From an uncultured Verrucomicrobiota bacterium (GTDB lineage Bacteria; Verrucomicrobiota; Verrucomicrobiia; Opitutales; Opitutaceae): a stretch of 43,412 nucleotides of DNA. This document shows positions 1 to 11,120 of this stretch, piece by piece. The first letter of the stretch is position 1, and each line of letters begins with the position of its first letter. The stretch is taken from positions 1 to 43,412 of the forward strand of contig CAIVDS010000040.1 of assembly GCA_903904685.1 (NCBI GenBank), given 5' to 3'. Under the pieces are notes generated by a model. It saw only the letters and a program-made list of their open reading frames with translations, was not told the DNA's origin and made no database searches. Made by a program: the position numbers and the translations under genes.

Positions 1-944
1 CATTTACAGCCGAGTTTTTTGCGGATTCCGTCCATGTCTACGACGCCAAGGGCCGTGCCCAATTCGCCCACACGTTTCCGCCATGCCGACGCCCCCGGCG
101 AGTTCCACGCAAAGACCCGCGTGCAGGCCAGCCATGCGTTTTTAGCCCGACGATCAAACTCCACGCGGCGGCAACCCTTCCACGAATGCTTTCGCAGGAT
201 TAGACCGGCTTCGAGGTATTTGCCGACATACTCCGAAATCGCCTCCTTGCCCTTTCGCAATGGCAGCAGTTCCGCCCGTCCCAGTCCATAACGCGGCAGC
301 ACCTTGCGCAGCAGCGACCACAAGGCCACGAGTTCAGGGGCGGCGGATGCCTTGTAACGGGCGCGAAGCTCACGAAAAAGAGCAGTGGGGCCGTTTGTCC
401 GGCGTTCTTGCTGGCAACCGTCAAACGCTTCCCAATCGAAAGAATCAGCCCGCGTATTCCACGCCACGGCGACGAGCAAATGATAATGCGGTCGACCCTG
501 CTTTTGCGGTTCGAGCACCCGAATAAAACTCACAATCCACGCCCCGTTTCTCACCAAGAAGCTATTCCACCGGCGGGCAAATTGTGTGGGGTGCAAGTTG
601 GCTTCGTCCGTGATCGTGAAAAACAAACAGTGATCGCGACCGTAGTGCTCGACGAACGAGGCGACGTTTTGCCGGAGATGAAATGCTGATTTGGCTTCGG
701 CTCCGCTAGGTGCTCCCCATCGTTTCAGGGTGTCACCGTCCACTTGTTCCCAGACGGCGTTTTTATTGTCTTTGGAGGCGAACCAATCAGTGGCACCGGC
801 CAGCCGTTTGAGGCGGTATCTTTTGGGGTTTGTGTTGGAATTGTTACTATTCTGACAAGGAAGGGCGAAGGCAGGCGGCGGCGCGCCCCTGCGGGGCGCA
901 TCCGCCGTCCCGCCTTCCGCCCCTTTCGGAGTGTTGGAGGTCAT
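1..944 (-). CDS. HUH-family replication initiator (Rep), 3' end beyond window
   Basis: An open frame on the minus strand starts at ATG 944 and runs off the left edge, giving at least 314 residues. Three motifs in the right order mark a rolling-circle HUH endonuclease: a hydrophobic strand ending FFTIT (about 108-112, motif I), the metal-binding pair in PHYHLLV (H153, H155, motif II), and EYVGKYLEAG (Y239 and Y243, motif III). Two tyrosines three residues apart resemble the two-tyrosine phiX174 gpA class. Such enzymes nick one strand at an origin, stay covalently attached, and start rolling-circle replication. An AAAGGAGG Shine-Dalgarno lies about 10 nt before the ATG. The first 40 residues are proline/arginine-rich and low complexity. 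The gene follows the small ORF at 948-1217 in the same frame, and a tRNA-Glu gene lies just beyond, so this is probably one end of an integrated plasmid, phage or satellite. The catalytic assignment is inferred from motifs only. Confidence 0.72.
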   Translation of the reverse strand, partial: MTSNTPKGAEGGTADAPRRGAPPPAFALPCQNSNNSNTNPKRYRLKRLAGATDWFASKDNKNAVWEQVDGDTLKRWGAPSGAEAKSAFHLRQNVASFVEHYGRDHCLFFTITDEANLHPTQFARRWNSFLVRNGAWIVSFIRVLEPQKQGRPHYHLLVAVAWNTRADSFDWEAFDGCQQERRTNGPTALFRELRARYKASAAPELVALWSLLRKVLPRYGLGRAELLPLRKGKEAISEYVGKYLEAGLILRKHSWKGCRRVEFDRRAKNAWLACTRVFAWNSPGASAWRKRVGELGTALGVVDMDGIRKKLGCK

Positions 945-947
945 TAA

Positions 948-1217
948 TCATGCCCCTCCTTTCGCCTCATCCGTTCTGAGGTTTGACTGTGGCTCATTCC
1001 CACGACCGCCAGACCCGTCAAGGCACGCCCCTTGCTGGGAGGAGCCAGACGGGGAGCCACGGTCGGGCCTGTCCTGTTTGCGTCCGTCTAAAAGGTCGGT
1101 TTCTTCGTCGAGTGTGCGCCCGAGTGTGTCCAGTGAAACGCCGTCGAAGTAACCTAATTGCTCACCAAGTGCTTGCAGAAGTATGCGAATGAGTTCGAGT
1201 CTCTTCGCCTGCTCCAT
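948..1217 (-). CDS. small ORF upstream of rep, unknown function (89 aa)
   Basis: This 89-residue ORF starts with ATG and ends in TGA one codon before the rep start, in the same frame. The first 45 residues look like folded, helix-forming protein (MEQAKRLELIRILLQALG, then a Leu/Asp/Glu-rich stretch). The second half is low-complexity Gly/Ser/Asp/Arg. I do not recognise a family. It could be a small accessory or copy-control protein of the replicon, or a translated leader coupled to rep. No clear ribosome-binding site precedes its start; a strong hairpin lies 8-40 bases upstream instead. Its same-strand position next to rep is the main reason to accept it, and the low-complexity half is the main reason for doubt. 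Confidence 0.45.
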   Translation of the reverse strand: MEQAKRLELIRILLQALGEQLGYFDGVSLDTLGRTLDEETDLLDGRKQDRPDRGSPSGSSQQGACLDGSGGRGNEPQSNLRTDEAKGGA

Positions 1218-1224
1218 TTTGGAT

Positions 1225-1256
1225 AAGCGCCCCGAAACGACACGGGGCGCTTTTTT
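1225..1256 (+). terminator. strong hairpin followed by T6, terminator-like
   Basis: A 10-bp stem, AAGCGCCCCG pairing with CGGGGCGCTT, encloses an 8-nt loop and runs into six T residues on the plus strand. It has the form of a rho-independent terminator for plus-strand transcription, but no convincing plus-strand gene precedes it. On the minus strand it sits directly upstream of the small ORF and rep and ends in only two T residues. It may stop an antisense transcript across the rep leader, or be a structured site of the replicon. The same GCGCCCC/GGGGCGC arms recur at 883-899 inside the rep start region. Confidence 0.5.
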
Positions 1257-1292
1257 GTGCCCTAACGCGCCCTCTAGTGACTTGAGAAACTT

Positions 1293-1338
1293 ACTTGGTA
1301 TGCTCTCTTGTGACAGCCGAGAACTCGGAATGCCCTCT
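1293..1338. repeat. pair of iteron-like 16-bp direct repeats
   Basis: Two copies of ACTYGGWATGCYCTCT lie at 1293-1308 and 1323-1338. They match at 13 of 16 positions and their starts are 30 bp apart, about three helical turns. They lie in the non-coding stretch upstream of the rep transcription unit, where origin iterons or operator repeats would be expected. A more degenerate third copy may end near 1276. This is a pattern seen by eye; two copies are weak evidence. Confidence 0.3.
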
Positions 1339-1595
1339 GCGAGTACGTCATTTTGAGGTACAGTGAAGAGAGATCAAAGTGTCTATGGTTGTCAGCAAAG
1401 GGAGGTGCGTGCGTCTGGGTAAACTTTTCCCGTTAACAGTGCCGTGCAGGTTAAACTTTAGCGGTTCTTAACTCTTATTTGGCGGATCGCGGCTTAGCTC
1501 GCAGGCAAAGTTCAGGAGATTTTCGAGATTAAAGAATGTGCGATTGATGTGGAGTGTCCCCTTTCCGTCCCCTAAAATCCGCCTACCACTGAAAT
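1339..1595. other. non-coding stretch between rep locus and tRNA-Glu
   Basis: The 378 bases from 1218 to 1595 hold no credible ORF. Apart from the hairpin and the direct repeats listed separately, I see no gene, promoter or further long repeat. Composition is more AT-rich than the core genes. I searched by eye for a second copy of the tRNA 3' end that would mark an attachment site and found none within the window. Confidence 0.5.
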
Positions 1596-1670
1596 TGGTG
1601 CCCCCACGGAGAGTTGAACTCCGCTTTAAGGATTGAGAATCCCTTGTCCTAACCGATAGACGATGAGGGC
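1596..1670 (-). tRNA. tRNA-Glu (anticodon CTC)
   Basis: The minus strand folds as a complete cloverleaf. The acceptor arm GCCCTCA pairs with TGGGGGC. The anticodon arm AGGGA/TCCTT encloses the loop TTCTCAA, giving anticodon CTC. The T arm CGGAG/CTCCG encloses TTCAACT. The discriminator base is A and CCA is encoded (75 nt in all). It reads GAG codons. tRNA genes are frequent integration sites for mobile elements, which is relevant because a rep locus lies immediately downstream. Confidence 0.93.
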
Positions 1671-1687
1671 GTCTGTTGGAATGGGTC

Positions 1688-1715
1688 AGAATTAAGTTTT
1701 GGCGGCAGTCGTCAA
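1688..1715 (-). promoter_or_regulatory. possible promoter of tRNA-Glu
   Basis: A TTGACG hexamer (1715-1710) is followed, with a spacer near 16 nt, by an AT-rich AATTCT-like -10 region about 20 nt before the mature tRNA. The -35 match is good and the -10 is weak, so this is tentative. Confidence 0.3.
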
Positions 1716-1941
1716 GCGCTGGATTTTGTGAAAAACAAGGGCCGGGACATTTGAAACAAATCTGAGGTTACTCCGAATTGATGGGATGATCGCGGCACAC
1801 ATGTGTTCGCCATATTATAATCCAAGACCGATTCGTCTCTATTTTCCTTCTCGAGTATCGGTATTGCTCCCGCAGTCCGGATAAAGCGAGGCGGACCCTG
1901 TCGGAGTGGACGAGTTGAGCGTTGATTGTAAATCACTCAAC

Positions 1942-3660
1942 CTAGGAGGGCGTCAGGCGCAGGGCGAAAAAACCGGCAGTCACCAAGGCAAGGCTGGCGA
2001 GGATGAACCAGTCCCCGTGCTGCACATAAAAACTTTGTCGGCCAATCCAGCGGGCGTCGGCGGAGACGGTGACGGTCTGCGTGCCGCGAAAATAAACCGT
2101 GCCGTCGATCGCACGCAACGGGTCTTCAGTCACGGTGCCGTTGGTATTTTGGGTGAGCACGGCGCGGATGCTGCCGAATTCGTCGATCCAACCGCTCCAG
2201 CCGCCGTTGCCGCAACGCAATACCGGTCGGCGTGTTTCTACCGCGCGCAGGACGGAATGCGCGGCGTGTTGATAGGCCGCGCCGCCGGTGCCGAACCAGC
2301 CGTTATTGGTGTTGACCATGAGGACGTCCGCCCCGGCCAGCACGCTCTCTCGAGCGAGCGCCGGGAAAATATCCTCGTAGCAAATGAGCGCACCGAGAGC
2401 AATGGGCCGTCCGGCAATGGAAACGACCAGCGGCGATGGATCGGTGCCGCGTCCGAAATCATCACCGATGGGAACAATTTTTCCCAACCAACCCAGCAGC
2501 GGGCGCAGCGGCACGAATTCGCCGAAGGGCACAAGCTTGCGCTTGGCGTAGTAGCGCGGTTGCAGGCCAGTGCCGGGAGCGACCGCAAAGACGGCGTTGA
2601 ACCAGTCTTCGTCGCCGGCGGCTTTGCCGGGTTCGATCCCGATTGAACCGAGCACGAGAGGCACACCGGTCGCGTGAACCAATTGTTCGACCCAGGCGCG
2701 GGTGTTGGCATCACCTTTGACTGCCCATGGCGTGGTCGCCTCTGGCCAGAGAATCACGTCGGGATTAGTGGAGCTGGCGGCGAGTGTGAGAGACTTGAGG
2801 ATGTTGAGGATGGCCGGACCCTGCGCTGGGTCCCACTTCACGGCTTGAGGAATGTAGGGCTGCACGAACGCGAAGCGTCCGAGAGGCATGGCGTAGCGGG
2901 GGCGATTGAACGTCTGCTGGACCTGCGTGGCGACGCAGACCAGCAGCAGGAACATCGCGGCGAGGAACTCCTGCGAGCGGCGGTTGAAGCCGCGCAGGTT
3001 TTCGCGGAGAAGCCGGTGGGCATAGGCTGCGAAGCCGATATTCATGGCGATGAGCACAAACGACACGCCGCCCTCGCCGGTGAACGAGGCGATCTGGAGA
3101 ATCGACATGCGTTGCCACTGGCTCGCGGCGAGCGGCAGCCACGGGAAACCGCTCAGCAACCAAGTGCGCGTCCACTCGATCACCACCCAAAGTCCCGCCA
3201 AGCCAAAGAGAGCCAGCAACCGGTTCATCACGGGCTGCCCCAGCATGCGCGGCATGACCCACCATGCCGCCAGATACCATGAGCCGATCCATGCGCCGAT
3301 AAACGGCCCGAGCAGGATCAAGCCGCCCCAAGTGACATTATGCAGCCAGCCGAAAATGATCGTCCATGCGACGGCTTGGGCGGCGAAGATCGTCCATGCG
3401 AAGAGTCGCAACGAGGGCTGGCGATAAGCCCAAAAAAGGGCCGGCGCGGCAAACGCATAGGCAAATTCCGGGGTGCGCGCTGGCGGGAATGCCAGCACGG
3501 TGAGCACGATCGTTGCGACGAAAACGCCCGCGGCCCAGAGGCGGCTTTCATGGCGCCGCCAAAACGAGGGCGGCGCGTCGTAGTCATCGGAGGGGGAGGC
3601 GTGCGGGGTCACGGAGCGGCGGCGGTTAGGGTAGACGGCGTCCAGAGGGTCGCCGTTCAT
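1942..3660 (-). CDS. lnt: apolipoprotein N-acyltransferase
   Basis: Lnt transfers an acyl chain from phospholipid to the N-terminal cysteine of lipoproteins in the inner membrane, the last step of lipoprotein maturation in diderms. I place the start at ATG 3660, four bases after the secA stop; the longer frame to 3834 lies over the secA 3' end. The result is 572 residues, with several hydrophobic segments in the first 240 and a nitrilase-fold domain after them. The catalytic triad is visible: Glu in LWPEATTPW (about E307), Lys in YYAKRKLVPFGEF (about K373) and Cys in ICYEDIFP (about C427). A final hydrophobic helix lies near the C terminus (FILASLALVTAGFFALRL). Length is slightly above the E. 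coli enzyme because of a polar N-terminal extension. It is probably co-transcribed with secA. Confidence 0.95.
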   Translation of the reverse strand: MNGDPLDAVYPNRRRSVTPHASPSDDYDAPPSFWRRHESRLWAAGVFVATIVLTVLAFPPARTPEFAYAFAAPALFWAYRQPSLRLFAWTIFAAQAVAWTIIFGWLHNVTWGGLILLGPFIGAWIGSWYLAAWWVMPRMLGQPVMNRLLALFGLAGLWVVIEWTRTWLLSGFPWLPLAASQWQRMSILQIASFTGEGGVSFVLIAMNIGFAAYAHRLLRENLRGFNRRSQEFLAAMFLLLVCVATQVQQTFNRPRYAMPLGRFAFVQPYIPQAVKWDPAQGPAILNILKSLTLAASSTNPDVILWPEATTPWAVKGDANTRAWVEQLVHATGVPLVLGSIGIEPGKAAGDEDWFNAVFAVAPGTGLQPRYYAKRKLVPFGEFVPLRPLLGWLGKIVPIGDDFGRGTDPSPLVVSIAGRPIALGALICYEDIFPALARESVLAGADVLMVNTNNGWFGTGGAAYQHAAHSVLRAVETRRPVLRCGNGGWSGWIDEFGSIRAVLTQNTNGTVTEDPLRAIDGTVYFRGTQTVTVSADARWIGRQSFYVQHGDWFILASLALVTAGFFALRLTPS

Positions 3661-3664
3661 CGGG

Positions 3665-6655
<2,991 letters not shown>

Positions 6656-6855
6656 GAAAAGAAAAGAGCGTAAGCTGAGCCGTGTGCTTGGCAAACGACA
6701 AATGCCGTGGAACTGTGCGCGATTTCAGCGGGGTGCGGAAGGCCGACACAGTCTTTGAGTTCTCACTAAAACTCGGTGTCGATACCCTGTGCTCTCTGTG
6801 ACAAAATCTCTGACCTCAAGGCAACGGGTGGAGCAAAACGGCCGGCCCTGCCTCA

Positions 6856-7842
6856 TCAAGCCCGTTTGCTCCAATCGAGCATGCGCTGGATGGGAACGAG
6901 CGCGGCGGTGCGGATGGGCTCGGGCACGTCGATCTGCGGCGAGAGGGTTTTGAGCGCGTCGCGGACCTTCTCGATGGTGTTGAGCTTCATGAAGCGGCAA
7001 TCGTTGCAGGCGCAGGTGTCGGTCGGGCCGGCGATAAAGGTTTTGTTCGGCACTTCCTTGCGGAGGCGGTGGAGCATGCCGCTCTCGGTGACGACGATGA
7101 TGCGGTTGGCGGGAGTCTCCTTGGCAAACTTGACCATGAGTTCCGTGGAGCATACTTCGTCGGCGATGTCGCGCACGGCTTGCACGCATTCGGGGTGGGC
7201 GACGACGGGGGCGCCGGGAAACTGGGCGCGGGCTTTTTCGACGGCCTGCACGGTGAACATGACGTGCGCGTAACAACTGCCGGGCCAGAGGCGCATCTGG
7301 CGGCCGGTCTTTTGGGAGACCCACTGGCCGAGGTTCTGGTCGGGAACGAAGAGGATGTCGCGGTCGGCGGGAATCTGATTGACCATCTTGACGGCGTTGC
7401 CGCTGGTGCAGATGACGTCGCTGAGGGCCTTCACGGCGGCGGAGCAGTTGATGTAGGCGACGACGTAAACGTCGGGATGGGCGGCCTTGTAGGCGGCTAG
7501 GCGTTCGGCGGGGCAGGAATCGGAGAGGGAGCAACCGGCGGCGAGATCGGGCAGGAGAACGGTGCGGGCAGGGTTAACGATCTTGGCTGTCTCGGCCATG
7601 AAGTGGACTCCGCAGAAGAGGATGACGTCGGCCTGCGCGGCCTGCGCCTGATAGGAGAGGCCGAGAGAGTCGCCCACGTAGTCGGCCACCTGCTGAATCG
7701 CCTCGATCTGGTAGTTGTGCGCGAGGATGACGGCGTTGCGCTGGCGTTTGAGGGCGAGGATCTCTTCCTGGATGGGCGAGAGCTTGGGAGCTTCGCGACG
7801 CGGGGAGAGGACAAGGGGCTCGTAGTTGAGGACGGCGGGCAT
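6856..7842 (-). CDS. nadA: quinolinate synthase NadA
   Basis: NadA condenses iminoaspartate with dihydroxyacetone phosphate to quinolinate, in de novo NAD synthesis, using a [4Fe-4S] cluster. The 328-residue protein has the family landmarks: AVILAHNYQ near the N terminus, the cysteine region AAGCSLSDSCP, HPECVQAV, and TDTCACNDCRFMKLNTIEK near the C terminus. Length is normal. It is third in an apparent minus-strand operon after fur and a TPR protein (24 bp after the TPR gene). Neither nadB nor nadC lies in the window. The Fe-S requirement makes co-transcription with an iron-type regulator plausible, though that link is inference. Confidence 0.95.
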   Translation of the reverse strand: MPAVLNYEPLVLSPRREAPKLSPIQEEILALKRQRNAVILAHNYQIEAIQQVADYVGDSLGLSYQAQAAQADVILFCGVHFMAETAKIVNPARTVLLPDLAAGCSLSDSCPAERLAAYKAAHPDVYVVAYINCSAAVKALSDVICTSGNAVKMVNQIPADRDILFVPDQNLGQWVSQKTGRQMRLWPGSCYAHVMFTVQAVEKARAQFPGAPVVAHPECVQAVRDIADEVCSTELMVKFAKETPANRIIVVTESGMLHRLRKEVPNKTFIAGPTDTCACNDCRFMKLNTIEKVRDALKTLSPQIDVPEPIRTAALVPIQRMLDWSKRA

Positions 7843-7866
7843 GGGAAAATGACGGAAGGCGTCGCT

Positions 7867-8235
7867 TTAGCTCTGCGGCTTGGGTTTGGCGATGAGTGCC
7901 TGGAAATCGCTGGATTTTTTGAGCGTTTCCAAGTCGGGATCCTTGGCCATCCAATCGTAATCGGTGTAGCCGAGCGCGATCGCGCGTTCGAGGGTGCGGA
8001 GGGCGTCGGTCTTGCGTTTTAGAAGGGCAAGGCTGCACGCGAGATTGTAGTGTGCAGTGGCGTTGTCCGGCTCGAGTTTGACGAGCTTACGGTCCATCCT
8101 GAGGCCGTCGGAGATGCGGCCGGTCTTGGTGTAAAGGCCGCCGAGGAGCTCGATCACATCGGTGTAGCGCGGGTCGCGACGCAGCACGGATTCATAGAAG
8201 GTGATTTCGAAGGCGGGATCTTCTTTGCGGGCCAT
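7867..8235 (-). CDS. small TPR-repeat protein (122 aa)
   Basis: A 122-residue soluble protein made of two to three tetratricopeptide repeats. Typical TPR helix pairs are visible in RYTDVIELLGGLYTKTGR and NATAHYNLACSLALLKRKTDA, and the protein ends in a short basic tail. No signal peptide is present. TPR proteins act as binding scaffolds, so no specific function follows from the sequence. The gene starts 9 bp after the Fur-family gene stops and ends 24 bp before nadA, which suggests one transcript. Partner and role are unknown. Confidence 0.8.
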   Translation of the reverse strand: MARKEDPAFEITFYESVLRRDPRYTDVIELLGGLYTKTGRISDGLRMDRKLVKLEPDNATAHYNLACSLALLKRKTDALRTLERAIALGYTDYDWMAKDPDLETLKKSSDFQALIAKPKPQS

Positions 8236-8244
8236 GTCGTGAGT

Positions 8245-8712
8245 TTAGGCGGAATCGCGGTGCTTGCAAACGCCGGTGTCGCGAAGGGTGTTGCAATGGG
8301 CGTTGACCTGAAGGCGCTGGGTGACCGGGGTGAGGCCGAGCTTGGTGGACACGGTGTTGCCATACCACTCCATGAAGGGGGCGCTAATCTCGAAGATTTT
8401 GTCGCAATCGATGCAGATCACTTGGGCGACCTGGGCGTTGTTGTCGGTGTTGGGGTGGTAATACTTCAGGTTTTTCCCGATATCGACCTCACGCAGCAGG
8501 GCGCTCTCGGTCATGATCGGGAGGGTGCGGTAAACGGTGGCGCGCGAAACGGAATCGTCGATGGAGCGCGCATGGGTGACGAGCTCCTCCGCGGTGAAAT
8601 GCTCGGTGCGGGCGAACGCCGCCTCGAATATCGCGAGACGCTGGTTGGTCACGCGCAGGCCTTTGGTGGCGAGGTAGGCTTTGAACTTTTCGCGGGCCGC
8701 ATCGTTGCTCAC
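8245..8712 (-). CDS. Fur-family transcriptional regulator, atypical metal site
   Basis: A 155-residue Fur/PerR/Zur-family repressor. I choose the GTG start at 8712, since the open frame upstream only mirrors priA. The winged helix is in residues 10-75, with the recognition region SRATVYRTL at 56-64. The dimerisation domain keeps one structural zinc pair, C100 and C103 (ICIDC), plus later cysteines C140 and C149. The His-rich sensing segment before CxxC (HHDH-like in Fur) is replaced by NNAQVAQV, so the usual regulatory metal ligands are missing; H38 in EHFTAEEL remains. It heads the fur-TPR-nadA cluster and diverges from priA. It may sense something other than iron. The family is certain; the ligand is not. 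Confidence 0.88.
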   Translation of the reverse strand: MSNDAAREKFKAYLATKGLRVTNQRLAIFEAAFARTEHFTAEELVTHARSIDDSVSRATVYRTLPIMTESALLREVDIGKNLKYYHPNTDNNAQVAQVICIDCDKIFEISAPFMEWYGNTVSTKLGLTPVTQRLQVNAHCNTLRDTGVCKHRDSA

Positions 8713-8820
8713 GTTTGGCAATGTCAGTGGCGGTGCTGGGCCTGTCAACTGGTTCGTGGGTGCGCATTTTTTGCGGGTCGGATGCTTGCACGCGAAGGTC
8801 GGGGGCCTCATCAACCACCC

Positions 8821-11058
8821 ATGATCGTCGGCGTGCATCCCCTCGCGGGTTTCGACAAGCTCCTGCACTACAAAGTGCCGGAGACGCTGTCCGCGCAGGT
8901 CGAGGTGGGCTCGCTGGTGCGCATCCCGATCGTAAACCGGCTGCACCTCGGCATCGTGGGCGAGATCGGCGCGCCGAAGGATTTCCCGCTCGACCGCCTC
9001 AAGTCCCTCGCCGCGGTGATCTATCCCTTTCCCGCGCTCCCGCCCGACCTGCTGGGATTGGCGCGCTGGATGACGAGCTACTACGCCGCCAAACTCGACG
9101 GCATCATCGAGGCCATGCTGCCCGCCGCCGTGCGCAACGCGGCCAGCCTCAAGCAGGAGAAGCTCGTTTCCGTCACCCGCCAGCTCGAGGCCGGGGAACT
9201 CGCGACGCTTGCCAAGCGCGCGCCGGCGCAGGCGAAGCTCTACGCGTTTCTCGCCCAGCAGTTCAAGCCGCAGAAGAAGTCCCTCGTGCTCTCGCGGCTC
9301 GGCGTCACGGCCGCCGTGGTCACCGCGCTGGTGAAACGCGGCATCGTGCGCGAGGAGGAGCGCCGCGTCGAACGCATCGCGTATTCCGACGACTGGTCCA
9401 CGGGCGAAGTCGTCGCCTCGCAACCCCACCGGCTCAACGCCGAGCAGCAGGCGGCGGTCGATGCGCTCGCGGGCAAGATCGCCGGGGACAAATTCAGCGT
9501 CACGCTTCTCCATGGCATCACCGGCTCGGGCAAGACGGAGGTTTACCTGCGCGCCATCCACGACGCGCTCGAAGCCGGCGGAGGCGTTATCTTTCTCGTG
9601 CCCGAGGTCGCGCTCACGCCGCAGACCGTCGCCCGCCTGCGAGGACGCCTCGAAGCCATCGCGCCTGATCATCGCTGCGTCGTCTGGCACAGTCACCTCA
9701 GCGAGGGAGAGCGGCTCGACGGCTGGCTTGCGCTCGCGACCGGCGAGGCGCGCGTTGTCGTTGGGGCGCGTTCGGCGATCTTCGCGCCGGTGCACAATCT
9801 CAAGCTCATCGTGGTCGATGAGGAGCACGAGCCCGCCTACAAACAGGACGAGACGCCGCGCTACCACGGCCGCGACGTCGCGGTGATGCGCGCCAAGTTA
9901 ACCGGTGCGCATTGCCTGCTCGGCTCGGCCACGCCTTCGCTGGAAAGTTTTGCCAACGCGCAGGCGGGAAAATACGGCCTGCTCGAACTCAAGGAACGCG
10001 TCGACGCCCGCAAGCTCCCGCACATCGACGTCGTTGACATGAAGATCGAGATCATGCGCCAGCGGGGATTCACGTCGCTTTCGGGAAAATTGGTGGACGC
10101 GATGCACGACCGCTTCGCGAAGCGCGAGCAGACGATTCTTTTCATCAACCGCCGCGGCTACTCGTCGTCGATGCTTTGCACCAAATGCAGCCACGTGGAA
10201 GAGTGTCCGCATTGCAGCATCACAATGACGTATCATCGCGCCGACGAGCAGCTGCGCTGCCACCTGTGCGGACACGAACGCGCCGCGCCCGCGCGCTGTC
10301 CGTCGTGCGGCGCGCCGGAGATCCGCTGGCGCGGCACGGGGACGCAGCGCGTGGAGGAGGCCGTGCGCCGCGTTCTTCCGAAGGCGCGCATCGAGCGCAT
10401 CGACGCGGACACGATGTCCAAGAAGAACCGCTTCCGCGAATTGCTCTCCGAGTTTCGCTCCGGCAAGATCGACGTTCTCGTGGGCACGCAGATGATCGGG
10501 AAGGGGCTCGATTTCCCCAATGTGACCCTCGTGGGCCTGATCGACGCGGACATTTCGATGCACATTCCCGATTTCCGCGCTAACGAGCGGACGTTCCAGC
10601 TTCTCGTGCAGGTGGCGGGTCGTGCGGGCCGGGGCGATCGTGCAGGCGAGGTGATCGTGCAGACATTCACGCCGCAGGCCGAGGCGATCCAGTTCTCGCG
10701 CCAGGCCGACTTCACGGGATTCGCCGCGAGCGAGCTGAAGATGCGGAAGGAGTTTCGCTATCCGCCGTATCGCCACCTGATCCACCACATCTTTCGCGGG
10801 CCGAGCGAGGAGAAGCTCAAGTTTTTCACCGAGCAGTGGGCGAAACACGTCGAGAAGGAACTCGGCGGACGCATGGAGCTGCGAGGCCCAGCCCCGTCGC
10901 CCATCGAAAAGATCAAGGACGAGTATCGCTACCAGGTCTGGTATTTCACCAACGGCGTGACGCGGGTGATCGCCGACCTGAACGCGTTGCGCACGGCCTT
11001 CGCGTGGCCCGACGAGATCACGCAGGTGCTCGACGTCGACCCGGTTAACCTGACGTAA
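8821..11058 (+). CDS. priA: primosomal replication restart helicase PriA
   Basis: PriA recognises abandoned replication forks and reloads the replisome. I start at ATG 8821 ([20 protein letters not shown]), which matches the PriA 3'-end-binding domain; the long upstream extension of the frame lies over fur. Of 745 residues, Walker [12 protein letters not shown] is near 232 and the DEEH box [11 protein letters not shown] near 332. The paired zinc fingers [13 protein letters not shown] and [18 protein letters not shown] fall near 455-500, and the helicase motif [14 protein letters not shown] is near 600. All key residues are present. It stands alone on the plus strand, 108 bp from the divergent Fur-family gene. 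Confidence 0.97.
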   Translation: MIVGVHPLAGFDKLLHYKVPETLSAQVEVGSLVRIPIVNRLHLGIVGEIGAPKDFPLDRLKSLAAVIYPFPALPPDLLGLARWMTSYYAAKLDGIIEAMLPAAVRNAASLKQEKLVSVTRQLEAGELATLAKRAPAQAKLYAFLAQQFKPQKKSLVLSRLGVTAAVVTALVKRGIVREEERRVERIAYSDDWSTGEVVASQPHRLNAEQQAAVDALAGKIAGDKFSVTLLHGITGSGKTEVYLRAIHDALEAGGGVIFLVPEVALTPQTVARLRGRLEAIAPDHRCVVWHSHLSEGERLDGWLALATGEARVVVGARSAIFAPVHNLKLIVVDEEHEPAYKQDETPRYHGRDVAVMRAKLTGAHCLLGSATPSLESFANAQAGKYGLLELKERVDARKLPHIDVVDMKIEIMRQRGFTSLSGKLVDAMHDRFAKREQTILFINRRGYSSSMLCTKCSHVEECPHCSITMTYHRADEQLRCHLCGHERAAPARCPSCGAPEIRWRGTGTQRVEEAVRRVLPKARIERIDADTMSKKNRFRELLSEFRSGKIDVLVGTQMIGKGLDFPNVTLVGLIDADISMHIPDFRANERTFQLLVQVAGRAGRGDRAGEVIVQTFTPQAEAIQFSRQADFTGFAASELKMRKEFRYPPYRHLIHHIFRGPSEEKLKFFTEQWAKHVEKELGGRMELRGPAPSPIEKIKDEYRYQVWYFTNGVTRVIADLNALRTAFAWPDEITQVLDVDPVNLT

Positions 11059-11120
11059 TTCGCGACTGTGGCTCGCGTGATATTGGCGATCTAATAGAAC
11101 GGATATAAGACTATGATCAT

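Noticed and set aside
1712-1936. 74-residue minus-strand ORF between lnt and tRNA-Glu
   Set aside because: No family resemblance, no ribosome-binding site, and it overlaps the likely tRNA promoter region; composition looks like non-coding DNA.
8050-8820. N-terminal extension of the priA frame
   Set aside because: It lies over fur and the divergent promoter; PriA homology begins exactly at ATG 8821.
8713-9867. N-terminal extension of the fur frame
   Set aside because: It is antisense to priA, and its sequence is Arg/His/Asp-rich as expected from reverse-strand reading.
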